From the NCBI GenBank assembly GCA_014379595.1, contig JACMLM010000004.1, positions 1 through 58,103 of the forward strand: DNA of 58,103 bases, written 5' to 3'. Shown piece by piece: positions 17,554 to 25,071 of the stretch. Position 1 is the first letter of the stretch. Each line of letters begins with the position of its first letter. Under the pieces are notes generated by a model. That model made no database searches. It was not told the DNA's origin and saw nothing but the letters and a program-made list of their open reading frames with translations. A program made the position numbers and the translations under genes. The DNA is from Anaerolineales bacterium (lineage in GTDB: Bacteria > Chloroflexota > Anaerolineae > Anaerolineales > Villigracilaceae).

Positions 17554-18537
17554 ATGACGATAACTCTTGAAACCAAACCAATGACCATGCACAATAACCG
17601 TGTTCCGATTCTTCCTCTGGACCTTGGGCCTGTTGAGGACGTAAAAGTGAATCGTTCTGCAATTGAGCGGCGTGCCGCAACTCTTGCCACCCGACGCACG
17701 GTCAAAAAAGAATGGCAGGCAGCGTGGCTGTTGCAGGCAGTACAAAACATGGACTTGACTACACTTTCAGGAGACGACACACCTGGCACTGTGAAGCGTT
17801 TATGCGCAAAGGCGCGCCAGCCAATTCGTGCTGATCTGTTGAAAGATTTGAAAGTTGATCGCGATCTCACCACAGGTGCAGTGTGCGTCTATCATGGGAT
17901 GGTAACAACTGCTGTTGAAGCTTTGAAAGGTTCTGGGATTCCTGTTGCGGCTGTGTCTACTGGTTTTCCAGCTGGGTTGAATCCGTTCAAACAAAAGATC
18001 CAGGAAATTGAAGCCTCGGTCAAAGCAGGCGCTTCTGAAATTGACATTGTCATCTCCCGTCAACATGTGCTGACTCAAAATTGGCAGGCACTCTATGATG
18101 AAGTGAAAGCCTTCCGCGAAGCCTGCGGACCTGCACACATGAAGTCTATTTTGGCAACCGGTGAACTTGGCACATTAAAAAACGTAATGCGCGCGAGCTT
18201 TGTCTGTATGCAGGCTGGCTCAGACTTTATCAAAACGTCTACCGGCAAAGAGCCAACCAATGCGACATTGCCTGTGAGTTTGGTAATGGTGCGTGCAATT
18301 CGTGCGTACTATGAATCCACTGGCTATAAGGTTGGCTTCAAGCCTGCTGGCGGAATCCGCACTGCGAAGCAATCTGTTGACTGGTTGATCTTGATGAAGG
18401 AAGAACTTGGCGAAGAATGGATGCGCCCTCATTTATTCCGCATCGGCGCATCCGCATTGTTAAATGATATTGAACGCCAGCTTGAACATTTTGCTTATGG
18501 ACGATACGCATCCATGCAGTATCAAGCGTTGGGGTAG
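17554..18537 (+). CDS. deoC: Deoxyribose-phosphate aldolase, eukaryote-like
   Basis: A 327-residue class I aldolase that splits 2-deoxyribose-5-phosphate into glyceraldehyde-3-phosphate and acetaldehyde. The Schiff-base lysine is Lys227 (FIKTSTGKE). The proton-relay residues Asp164 (EIDIVISR) and Lys263 (GFKPAGGIR) are present. The protein is about 70 residues longer than E. coli DeoC and shares with the animal enzyme the segments RRTVKKEWQAAWLL, LTTLSGDDT, RADLLK and SILATGELGTL. GGAG lies upstream (AGTAGGAGTTCTTT). It is monocistronic by position; an aldehyde dehydrogenase that could use its acetaldehyde product is 8.6 kb downstream. Confidence 0.96.
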   Translation: MTITLETKPMTMHNNRVPILPLDLGPVEDVKVNRSAIERRAATLATRRTVKKEWQAAWLLQAVQNMDLTTLSGDDTPGTVKRLCAKARQPIRADLLKDLKVDRDLTTGAVCVYHGMVTTAVEALKGSGIPVAAVSTGFPAGLNPFKQKIQEIEASVKAGASEIDIVISRQHVLTQNWQALYDEVKAFREACGPAHMKSILATGELGTLKNVMRASFVCMQAGSDFIKTSTGKEPTNATLPVSLVMVRAIRAYYESTGYKVGFKPAGGIRTAKQSVDWLILMKEELGEEWMRPHLFRIGASALLNDIERQLEHFAYGRYASMQYQALG

Positions 18538-18575
18538 TTCTTAATAAAATATAAAAGGAAAATATAGATAGGTTT

Positions 18576-18962
18576 ATGAAAAAGGTATTTAAAAAAACAA
18601 TATTTTCGTGCGGTGTTTTACTTTCACTTCCACTGCTTTTGATCTTCACTTTATCTGTTGCTTCATTTCTTTCGTTTTATGTTTATTCTGCAAATATAAA
18701 TACGGATGCGTGTACTCAGTACTATGTTGGCGTGAACAAAGGAACAGTTTGGGACAGCGGCGAATGGCATCACTATGTTGATTTTAAAGTGGATAATTCT
18801 GCGCCATTGAAACTTTGGGAAGTTACCAATGCGCCTCTTCCTTCAGCTTTATGGAAAGATTATTCCGATTCGACAACCAAGCGCGTTGCCTATCGATGGC
18901 CTTCAAATTGGCATGATCCATTCCCCGCTAGTGATTGGAGGATCTGTGTCGTAAGTTCGTAA
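18576..18962 (+). CDS. Small membrane-anchored protein, paralog A
   Basis: A 128-residue protein of unknown function with an N-terminal membrane segment (about 10-38) and an external domain of about 90 residues. The domain has a run of aromatic and acidic residues: CTQYYVGVNKGTVW, SGEWHHYVDFKVDN and YRWPSNWHDPFPASDWRICVVSS. Two cysteines, one near residue 46 and one four residues from the end, could form a disulfide. A paralog of the same length and motif order is at 19872-20252, on the other side of an esterase-like gene. It begins 38 nt after deoC. Confidence 0.7.
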   Translation: MKKVFKKTIFSCGVLLSLPLLLIFTLSVASFLSFYVYSANINTDACTQYYVGVNKGTVWDSGEWHHYVDFKVDNSAPLKLWEVTNAPLPSALWKDYSDSTTKRVAYRWPSNWHDPFPASDWRICVVSS

Positions 18963-19009
18963 ATTCATTCTGTAAAAAACCTTCATATCCAGTTTTATCA
19001 ACGATAAAG

Positions 19010-19792
19010 ATGAAATTAGCGAATTTGCTTTTTTCCTTGGGAATAATGTTTTCTTTCATATCGTGCTCTTCTCATGTGAGTCTATCGGCATTGAAAGATG
19101 TTTGTAAGCAGCCTGGTCAAGTGTTGGACGGGGAAGTGGAGCAGACTAGGCGCGGATATCCTTATTCCTTTAAGATTTATTTGCCTCCGTGTTATGAAGA
19201 TCAGTTAGCAGTAGAATATCCAGTTTTCTACTTTATCCCCGGGCGAGGCAGTGCTCCTTCTGCATGGTTCTCTGCTGGGATAAATGAAATAGCCGATCAA
19301 CTCATCTTGGATAAGGCCCTACCACCCTTTATTATTGTTGTTACTGAAAACACTAATAAAGATTCTCATGGATCAGATATATATAATGATCTTCTTCCAT
19401 ACATTGAAAATAATTATAGAGTTCTTGATGACCGTCGTTATCGCACTGTAGCAGGCGGTTCGCTTGGTGGAATTTCATCTTATCGACTTGGTTTTCAATA
19501 CCCTCAAACATTCTCATCCGTAGGGATGTTTGGGAGTGGCATCATCTCCGGGGAAGAGGAGCAGGTCCGGGCGTGGCTGGAAGCGATTCCTTCAAATCAG
19601 AAACTGCGTGTCTTTATGGATACAGGCGAAGCCGATCCACTGATGCTTGATCGGGCAAAGGTTATGAAATCATTGCTTGATAAATTTTTGATCACGAATA
19701 TGCTTCATATAGGCAAAGGCGGACATGACTATAATTATTGGGTTTCAAATCTAGAAATGTATTTTCTTTGGGTTGCGGAGAATTGGCAGTAA
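19010..19792 (+). CDS. Esterase-family lipoprotein
   Basis: A 260-residue alpha/beta hydrolase of the putative esterase family (the esterase D/feruloyl esterase-like group). A signal peptide ends in FISC, with Cys19 the likely lipid site. The nucleophile elbow is GGSLGG (Ser151), preceded by a typical DRRYRTVAGG stretch. MDTGEADPL near 205 and GGHDYNYW near 242 offer the acid and histidine. The frame is open to 18935, overlapping the previous gene, but 19010 gives the signal peptide directly. The hydrolase would act outside the membrane. It sits between two paralogous small membrane proteins. Confidence 0.82.
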   Translation: MKLANLLFSLGIMFSFISCSSHVSLSALKDVCKQPGQVLDGEVEQTRRGYPYSFKIYLPPCYEDQLAVEYPVFYFIPGRGSAPSAWFSAGINEIADQLILDKALPPFIIVVTENTNKDSHGSDIYNDLLPYIENNYRVLDDRRYRTVAGGSLGGISSYRLGFQYPQTFSSVGMFGSGIISGEEEQVRAWLEAIPSNQKLRVFMDTGEADPLMLDRAKVMKSLLDKFLITNMLHIGKGGHDYNYWVSNLEMYFLWVAENWQ

Positions 19793-19871
19793 AAAGGTCT
19801 GATGTATAATTTATTTTTATTGTAATTTAAGAAGACTAATAAATGTATAAAGGAAAATAAAATAACCATCT

Positions 19872-20252
19872 ATGAAAAAGGCTGCTCAGATCGTATTTTC
19901 ATGTAGTATTTTAGCTGCGATCCCTCTATTTCTTCTTATTGCTTCGGTATATCCTACTTTCCATGTTTCTGCCAGGCGCTGGGATACGAGAACTTGTACT
20001 CGTTATTATGAAGGCGTAAGTAAAGGTATGATATGGGAAGATGGCGAGTGGCATCATTATGTTGACTTCGAAGTTGACAATTTAGAACCTCTTAACAGTT
20101 GGAGAGTAATCGACGCGCCCGTGGATTCAGCCATATGGAGGGAATATTCTACTTCGTCTTCATTTCTTCGGCGTGTAGCCTATCGATGGCCCTCCAATTG
20201 GTGGGACCCATTCCCTGCCAGCTCCTGGAAGATTTGCTTGTTAAGCTCATAG
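19872..20252 (+). CDS. Small membrane-anchored protein, paralog B
   Basis: A 126-residue paralog of the protein at 18576-18962: N-terminal membrane segment (about 7-32), then CTRYYEGVSKGMIW, DGEWHHYVDFEVDN and YRWPSNWWDPFPASSWKICLLSS. The paired cysteines are kept. By eye, about half of the external residues match paralog A, with the WHHYVDF and YRWPSNW blocks nearly identical. The two copies enclose the esterase-like lipoprotein, which suggests a duplication of the small gene around it. Function is unknown. Confidence 0.7.
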   Translation: MKKAAQIVFSCSILAAIPLFLLIASVYPTFHVSARRWDTRTCTRYYEGVSKGMIWEDGEWHHYVDFEVDNLEPLNSWRVIDAPVDSAIWREYSTSSSFLRRVAYRWPSNWWDPFPASSWKICLLSS

Positions 20253-20310
20253 TGTGTTCCGTAATTTTGCATTATGATGGGGATGATAAGAGAAGAGATT
20301 TAATAACCAG

Positions 20311-20634
20311 ATGCCTATTTCATCAAACTATAAAGATTTATTCCATATCCCCCTCACCAAAGATAAGCTGACTCTTTTTCAATTGCTGTTGGATGCGAAC
20401 ACTTTGACTGTAGATCTGGCTTTGGCATTGCTTAAGGTCATCCACAGGGAATTAAGTATCCATCAGAATCGTGATCGATCTGTTTATAAACATTACGCCG
20501 AGGTAATTGCATATCTGGATCATCATATACCGGAGATGCTTCAACAGGTGGTTAATGCCTGGGATACTCGCGGGATTACAGCACCGATGGAATGGTTTTC
20601 TCATAAAGACCCAACTGATCAATCATTTGGCTAA
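20311..20634 (+). CDS. Hypothetical helical protein
   Basis: A 107-residue soluble protein that I do not recognise. It is predicted mostly helical, with leucine-rich N-terminal helices (TLFQLLLDANTLTVDLALAL) and histidines spread through the middle (VIHRELSIHQ, KHYAEVIAYLDHHIPE). There is no signal peptide. It lies 14 nt upstream of the Rid-family gene on the same strand, so the two are likely co-transcribed. A purine-rich stretch AGAAGAG lies about 15 nt before the start; translation initiation is uncertain. Confidence 0.55.
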   Translation: MPISSNYKDLFHIPLTKDKLTLFQLLLDANTLTVDLALALLKVIHRELSIHQNRDRSVYKHYAEVIAYLDHHIPEMLQQVVNAWDTRGITAPMEWFSHKDPTDQSFG

Positions 20635-20648
20635 AGAGGAGTCTACGC

Positions 20649-21041
20649 ATGAAAGAATTTAGAAATCCGCAAAACATGCATCAACCTATTGGCGCATATA
20701 TGCATCAGGCGGAAATCAGTACTGAGCGGATGTTGATTATCTCGGGACAAGTGGGGATGAAAAAAGATGGTACCGTGCCAGAAGACCCTATTGAACAATT
20801 AGATTTGGTATTCGAAAATATCCTGCGCAATCTTGAAGCTGCAGATATGGAAATGAAAGATCTGGTCAAGATCAATTATTACCTCGTAGGCGAATGGGAT
20901 ATAGCCAGGCGCCGTGAAATAGTTGCCTCAAAATTAGCCGGGCATAAACCTTGTTCAACTTTAGTATATGTAGCTGCATTAGCTAGCCCAATTTATAAAG
21001 TGGAAGTGGAAGCTTGGGCAAGTCGCGCAGATAAAAGCTGA
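20649..21041 (+). CDS. Rid family (YjgF/YER057c/UK114) protein
   Basis: A 130-residue member of the Rid superfamily of small trimeric proteins; RidA hydrolyses reactive enamines and imines made by PLP enzymes. The family outline is clear: MLIISGQVGMKKDGTVP, DPIEQLDLVFENILRNLEAA, VKINYYLVGEWDIA and the C-terminal VEVEAWAS. The arginine that defines active RidA, normally in an R-P-x-R-S-like strand, is replaced here by KPCSTLVYVAAL, so deaminase activity of the RidA kind is doubtful. GAGGAG lies 9-10 nt upstream of the start. Genes before and after run in the same direction. Confidence 0.88.
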   Translation: MKEFRNPQNMHQPIGAYMHQAEISTERMLIISGQVGMKKDGTVPEDPIEQLDLVFENILRNLEAADMEMKDLVKINYYLVGEWDIARRREIVASKLAGHKPCSTLVYVAALASPIYKVEVEAWASRADKS

Positions 21042-21071
21042 GCCTTTGTTGTTGTATAAGGAGTGTTTTTT

Positions 21072-21521
21072 ATGAGTGCTATACAGCCACAACCGATTTC
21101 GATTGCTCCTGGTGTGGGCAGGCTATTGAAGCATCTGGGCGTTACACACAAATTAACAAGTGTGCAGACTAGTGGAGCTTATTATCTTTGCGAAGCCGTA
21201 TTTGGACCAGAAAGTGGAAGCCCTCTTCATATTCATCATTTTGAAGACGAAGTTATTTATGTGCTCGAAGGTGCAATTGACGTTCGACTTGATAATGAAA
21301 AGTTGCAGGCTCCTGTAGGTGGAATTATCCACTTGCCAAAAAATATTCCTCATGCACTTTACAACCCTTTGAAAATTCCATTGAAGATCATGGTTTATGC
21401 GATCCCAGGTGGGTTGGAAAATTATTTCGATGAAATGGAAACTGCTTTAGAGGGCGGTGTCTCAGATAATGAAACTTTTAACGAAATCTCAATTCGGTAT
21501 GGGATCGAGTGGTTGGAATAA
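21072..21521 (+). CDS. Cupin-domain protein
   Basis: A 149-residue single-domain cupin. The metal-binding cupin motif 1 reads HIHHFEDEVIYVLEG (about 53-67), with His, His, Glu in place. Motif 2 has the His in NIPHALYNP (about 95). Such proteins are small beta-barrels used as dioxygenases, isomerases or storage proteins, and the substrate cannot be read here. AAGGAG at 21058-21063 fixes the start at 21072, not the in-frame GTG at 21063. It is 30 nt after the Rid gene and 3 nt before the YdeI gene, so these three probably form an operon. Confidence 0.85.
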   Translation: MSAIQPQPISIAPGVGRLLKHLGVTHKLTSVQTSGAYYLCEAVFGPESGSPLHIHHFEDEVIYVLEGAIDVRLDNEKLQAPVGGIIHLPKNIPHALYNPLKIPLKIMVYAIPGGLENYFDEMETALEGGVSDNETFNEISIRYGIEWLE

Positions 21522-21524
21522 GAG

Positions 21525-22106
21525 ATGAATATGAAATCTGAACTTCCAACTCTCACCTTTGTATCCCAAAAGAAATGGGGAGACTGGCTTGCGAAACAGC
21601 ATGACAAATCTGCTGGTGTATGGATGAAATTGGCAAAAAAAGATTCTGGCATTGAATCAATCACAATTACGGAAGCCTTGGATGTTGCTCTGTGCTACGG
21701 CTGGATTGATGGTCAGAGGTTGAGTTTTGACGAAAAATATTATCTGCAAAAATATACCCCTCGTAGACCGAAGAGCATTTGGTCAAAGATCAATGTTGAG
21801 AAAGTAGAGAGATTAATTAAAAGTGGTGAAATGAAACCTGCTGGATTCAAAGCCATCGAAGCTGCCAAAGCTGATGGGCGCTGGGCGCGGGCATATGATG
21901 GGCAGAAAAATATGTCTGTGCCCGAGGATTTTCAATCTGAGTTGAATAAAAGCAAAAAAGCCAAGGCTTTCTTTGAGACACTCAATCGCGTAAACCGGTA
22001 TGCGATTTTATTCAGGATCCAAACTGCAAAGAAGGAAGAAACACGTGTGAAGAGAATCAAGCAGTTTGTGGAGATGCTTGAAAAGAATGAAAAGATTTAT
22101 CCGTAA
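21525..22106 (+). CDS. YdeI/OmpD-associated family protein, copy 1
   Basis: A 193-residue member of the YdeI/OmdA family, annotated in many genomes as bacteriocin-protection proteins with little direct evidence. Typical motifs are EALDVALCYGWIDGQR, YLQKYTPRRPKSIWSKINVEKVERLI and the C-terminal RVKRIKQFVEMLEKNEKIYP. It is soluble. Another family member is at 32895-33458 and a broken one at 36371-36506. An in-frame ATG lies 6 nt downstream and could be the real start. It ends at a long palindromic terminator shared with the convergent WYL regulator gene. Confidence 0.85.
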   Translation: MNMKSELPTLTFVSQKKWGDWLAKQHDKSAGVWMKLAKKDSGIESITITEALDVALCYGWIDGQRLSFDEKYYLQKYTPRRPKSIWSKINVEKVERLIKSGEMKPAGFKAIEAAKADGRWARAYDGQKNMSVPEDFQSELNKSKKAKAFFETLNRVNRYAILFRIQTAKKEETRVKRIKQFVEMLEKNEKIYP

Positions 22107-22114
22107 AAAGAAAT

Positions 22115-22168
22115 AAACCTGAAATGATAAAAGCTCCCAAGCTTGGGAGCTTTTATCATTTCAGGTTT
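22115..22168. terminator. 54-bp perfect palindrome, bidirectional terminator
   Basis: A 27-bp stem without mismatches, centred on AAGCTT, with AAAAGCTCCC in the inner arm and AAACCTGAAATG in the outer arm. It starts 8 nt after the YdeI stop and its last base directly abuts the WYL regulator stop codon (22169), so it fills the whole gap between the two convergent genes. Confidence 0.85.
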
Positions 22169-23119
22169 CTATTTTGCCAAACTTGCTAACTTCTCTGAAT
22201 GTTTCTGCAGCTCTACCTTCAATTCCTCTGGTTCGCGTACAACAAAATCGAATGAGAATACAGATAATTGCCTTGCTAACCAGTCTAGGTCTTCAACACT
22301 CCCGCGCATGATGATCCCATCTTTGTGCGCTTCGAGAACACCCAGCACGTCAAAGACTTCATGTTGAGCTCTTGTAATATCTGTTTTAAGTAAAAGTTCA
22401 AAAGCATATTTGCGCGGCAATGTGGCAATCGCCTGCATCATATGCGCCAGCGGATCAAAACCTTCAGGACGTTCAAAATGTGTATTGATTTCTTTGATCT
22501 GTGTGATGCGGTCTAACCGGAATGAACGCAGGTCTTGACGTAGATGACAATACCCAACCACATACCATTTGTTTAAGTAATAAGTCAGTCCATACGGATC
22601 GAAATCGCGTTCTGTGTCCTCGCCTTGAGTGGGATGATATCCAATATGAACGCGTTGATGAAGTTGTGCGGCACTGCTCATAGTGCTGAGTACTACCTCG
22701 CTCGGTGGTGTGGACGAAGCAGTGCTCTGGTCAAGGGTGATCGTTTCGGTCAGTGCGCGCACACGGCTCTTTAGATCGAGCGGCATGACCCGTTCCAGCT
22801 TGGCGAATGCACTTTCGATAGCGCGGTCGGTATCGGCGAGGTTGAGGCGGCGCGCGGAAATTAATCCGACGGTTAAGGCCAGCGCCTCCTCGTTGGTGAA
22901 CATCATCGGCGGGAGTTTGAATCCCGCCGATAATACATAGGCACCGTTGCGTCCGCGCTCTGATTCGATGGGGATGCCGAGATCTTGCAGCATGATGATA
23001 TAACGCCGCAAGGTGCGGATGTTCACTTCAAGCCGTTGAGCCAGCTCCGGACCGGGCATGCGTCCATGAGCTTGCAACAATGCTAGCACAGCTAAAACAC
23101 GTGTAGTGGGGTGATACAT
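22169..23119 (-). CDS. WYL-domain helix-turn-helix regulator
   Basis: A 316-residue transcription regulator. The N-terminal winged helix-turn-helix (about 5-60: RVLAVLALLQAHGRMPGPELAQRLEVNIRTLRRY is spread over the two helices) is followed by GIPIESERGRNGAYVLSAGF. The WYL domain (about 150-230) has DFDPYGLTYYLNKWYVVGYC, and a C-terminal WCX extension ends the protein. WYL regulators sense small molecules or nucleic acids. A -10 box TATACT (23133-23128) lies only 8 nt before the ATG with no Shine-Dalgarno, so the mRNA may be leaderless. It is the last gene of a minus-strand run including NIPSNAP and three DUF1579 genes, its likely targets. Confidence 0.9.
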   Translation of the reverse strand: MYHPTTRVLAVLALLQAHGRMPGPELAQRLEVNIRTLRRYIIMLQDLGIPIESERGRNGAYVLSAGFKLPPMMFTNEEALALTVGLISARRLNLADTDRAIESAFAKLERVMPLDLKSRVRALTETITLDQSTASSTPPSEVVLSTMSSAAQLHQRVHIGYHPTQGEDTERDFDPYGLTYYLNKWYVVGYCHLRQDLRSFRLDRITQIKEINTHFERPEGFDPLAHMMQAIATLPRKYAFELLLKTDITRAQHEVFDVLGVLEAHKDGIIMRGSVEDLDWLARQLSVFSFDFVVREPEELKVELQKHSEKLASLAK

Positions 23120-23143
23120 ATTCGGCGAGTATACACCAGCCGT

Positions 23144-23890
23144 TTAGATTGCTCCTGTTAAACGTGAACGTGAAGTGGGAATCAATCTCAATATCTCTGG
23201 TTTTCTTTTGAGCCGCTGTGTCAGAAATTTTGAAATTTCCTTGTTCCATAGTTTTGACTTTGCAAGCACGGCGGCCTGACGTTCATGTGCTGCCTGATTC
23301 TGAAAGCCTGCAAACCAAATGAAAACACTTTCGCCTTCACGTACTGGCAAGGCAGGAAATGTATTCGGACTATCCTCTGTGACAAAGTAAGCAAGGATGT
23401 AAGCACCAGCATCTGTTAGTACAGGTTTGATCACGTTTTCAAAGTAGTTAATGAAATCAGAATCTGCCGGTCTACCAAAATAATAGATAGTGGCTGTTAT
23501 AAATCCATTGCGTAACTCAGTACTGCCTAACGGTAGACGATGCTCATTTTCGAGCGAGAATCCAGAGGTCGAGTGAGCGAGGCGCAATAAGAGGACGTTA
23601 TCCGAATCGATCATAGTTGAGTTTGCTACGTTGCGATGTTGCTTCCAAACAGGTCCGCTGTAGAATGCATTCAGTGATTCTTTACGTGCAGACATATCGT
23701 TGAATCCGCGCAGCCAGACAAATTGATCTGGATCATCGAGATTGCGAAATTGTCCAATGACCTGAATACCTACAGCTTCTTGCGTCTCTACAAATTCGCG
23801 GTCGAAGAGCTCGATCAAGATATCGCGTTTGCCGGGGTGCAGTGTATACTGCCTGAGTTCGACGATGGGGGAATAAGTTTGCGAGTTCAT
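23144..23890 (-). CDS. NIPSNAP family protein
   Basis: A 248-residue protein with two ferredoxin-like NIPSNAP domains. The first opens with IVELRQYTLHPGKRDILIELFDREF (residues about 9-33), a family hallmark. The second is near 130-230 (GFITATIYYFGRP). NIPSNAP proteins are small dimeric alpha/beta-barrel proteins of unclear biochemical role. Its ATG overlaps the stop of the upstream DUF1579 gene by 4 nt (ATGA), so translation is coupled and the two products probably act together. The WYL regulator gene follows 24 nt downstream. Confidence 0.88.
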   Translation of the reverse strand: MNSQTYSPIVELRQYTLHPGKRDILIELFDREFVETQEAVGIQVIGQFRNLDDPDQFVWLRGFNDMSARKESLNAFYSGPVWKQHRNVANSTMIDSDNVLLLRLAHSTSGFSLENEHRLPLGSTELRNGFITATIYYFGRPADSDFINYFENVIKPVLTDAGAYILAYFVTEDSPNTFPALPVREGESVFIWFAGFQNQAAHERQAAVLAKSKLWNKEISKFLTQRLKRKPEILRLIPTSRSRLTGAI

Positions 23891-24363
23891 GTTCGTTCAA
23901 ACTCCATCACCCAATTTGTTTCCCAGGTTTTTCCACCATCGGCTGATAAAGCCTGCTCCCATTGACATGAGTTCACTGTGATCTTTGACCAGATGAAGCG
24001 GCTGTATACATGCTTGCTTTCGTGGATTTCCTGCGCATAAAATTCACCACGCCCATCTTTGAATCTGCCGATCATGGGAATGTCCAGATATCCCATTTTG
24101 TCCGTTGACCAGTGGATGCTCCACTCTTTTGACGCTGGATTGAAGACACGCAGACTAATGGCGTGGACTGAACCTGTTTTCATGTGAATGATGTTTTCAT
24201 CCATGTTGCCCAGCCCGTTCATAATTTTTCGGTCAACTGTTTCGCCTTCGAATTCGGCCCAATCCGTTGATCCTTTCAGCCGTGCCGTCAACATGCGGTG
24301 ATGAACCTTCCAGGTGCCGATCAGGAAATCAAAATCATTTCGTCCGTCGTTTTCTGTTTGCAT
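23887..24363 (-). CDS. DUF1579-family protein, paralog 1
   Basis: A 158-residue member of the DUF1579 family, probably a lipocalin-like beta-barrel. It begins MQTENDGRNDFDFLIGTWKV, continues with MIGRFKDGRGEFYAQE and ends WEQALSADGGKTWETNWVMEF. Two further paralogs are upstream in tandem (24500-24979 and 25072-25548), all starting with MQTENDGRNDFDFL. This copy alone overlaps the NIPSNAP gene and lacks the 39-bp repeat found before the other two; a CACAGAG repeat element occupies its upstream space. Function is unknown; family members are often next to NIPSNAP or WYL genes. Confidence 0.88.
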   Translation of the reverse strand: MQTENDGRNDFDFLIGTWKVHHRMLTARLKGSTDWAEFEGETVDRKIMNGLGNMDENIIHMKTGSVHAISLRVFNPASKEWSIHWSTDKMGYLDIPMIGRFKDGRGEFYAQEIHESKHVYSRFIWSKITVNSCQWEQALSADGGKTWETNWVMEFERT

Positions 24364-24389
24364 CTGTTGCTCCTTGTAATAAAACTTTT

Positions 24390-24485
24390 GCCACGGAGTT
24401 CACACACCTGCCCTGGCGGGCGGTGCCAGGGGAGATCTCTGAGAAAGAGCTCTTAAAACTCATTTTTCTCTGTGCGCTCTGTGGC
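24390..24485. repeat. CACAGAG inverted-repeat element, copy 2
   Basis: A 96-bp element bounded by GCCACGGAG and CTCTGTGGC (one mismatch to perfect inversion). It is related to 10715-10782 and contains an extra internal palindrome (CCCTGGC...GCCAGGG) and an AAGAGCTCTT palindrome. It fills most of the gap between DUF1579 paralogs 1 and 2. Confidence 0.7.
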
Positions 24486-24499
24486 TATATTGATTTTAA

Positions 24500-24979
24500 T
24501 TACTCAACTCTCTCGAATGTGTTCATCCAGTTGGTTTCCCATGTCTTGCCACCATCAACGGAAAAAGCCTGTTCCCATTGAGCGGAATTGGGCGTGATCT
24601 TCGACCACGTGAAGCGACAAAAGATGTGCTGACCTTCGTAGACTTCCTGCGAATAAAATTCTCCGATGCCGTTCTTGAAGCCGCCGATCATCGGAGTATC
24701 AAGTACGTTACTTGTGCCCGCTGACCAATAGATGCTCCACTCCTTCGAGTTGACATCGAAGAGCCGTACCGTGTAGCCATAGTTGTATCCCGTGGAGCGG
24801 TTGATGATGACTTCGTCAGTATGACCCAGTCCGTTGAGGATCTTTTTGCCTATGGCTGTTCCATCAAACTCTTCCCATTCTGTGCATCCTTTCAGCCGTT
24901 CCTTCAGCCGTCGGTGACGCATGATAAAGTTCCCCACGAGGAAATCAAAATCGTTGCGGCCATCATTTTCTGTTTGCAT
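24500..24979 (-). CDS. DUF1579-family protein, paralog 2
   Basis: A 159-residue DUF1579 protein. It shares with its neighbours the N-terminus MQTENDGRNDFDFLVG, the middle MIGGFKNGIGEFYSQEVYEG and the end AFSVDGGKTWETNWMNTFER. It is preceded by GGAG-like GGAGCGCAAC before the ATG. A 39-bp repeat (25014-25052) lies 34 nt upstream and contains a possible -10 box TACACT on the minus strand. There is no signal peptide, so it is cytoplasmic. It is a recent tandem duplicate of paralog 3 by spacing and shared upstream sequence. Confidence 0.88.
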   Translation of the reverse strand: MQTENDGRNDFDFLVGNFIMRHRRLKERLKGCTEWEEFDGTAIGKKILNGLGHTDEVIINRSTGYNYGYTVRLFDVNSKEWSIYWSAGTSNVLDTPMIGGFKNGIGEFYSQEVYEGQHIFCRFTWSKITPNSAQWEQAFSVDGGKTWETNWMNTFERVE

Positions 24980-25013
24980 GTTGCGCTCCTTAGATTTTTT
25001 TGAACTACATACT

Positions 25014-25052
25014 CAGTGTAGGAATGAATGCGGACAGGATCGTTCCTAATTT
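25014..25052 (-). promoter_or_regulatory. 39-bp direct repeat, copy 1 (putative operator/promoter)
   Basis: The sequence from 25014 to 25052 recurs at 25585-25623 with 37 of 39 bases identical. On the minus strand it ends in TACACT, a possible -10 box. It contains inverted arms TAGGAA (25019-25024) and TTCCTA (25043-25048) separated by 18 nt. Its position upstream of DUF1579 paralog 2 suggests a binding site for the neighbouring WYL regulator; this is inferred. Confidence 0.6.
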
Positions 25053-25071
25053 AGAAGGGGATTTGAATTAC

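Noticed and set aside
24390-24485. tRNA or structured RNA gene in the CACAGAG element
   Set aside because: No cloverleaf or anticodon arrangement; the sequence is a nested inverted repeat related to 10715-10782.
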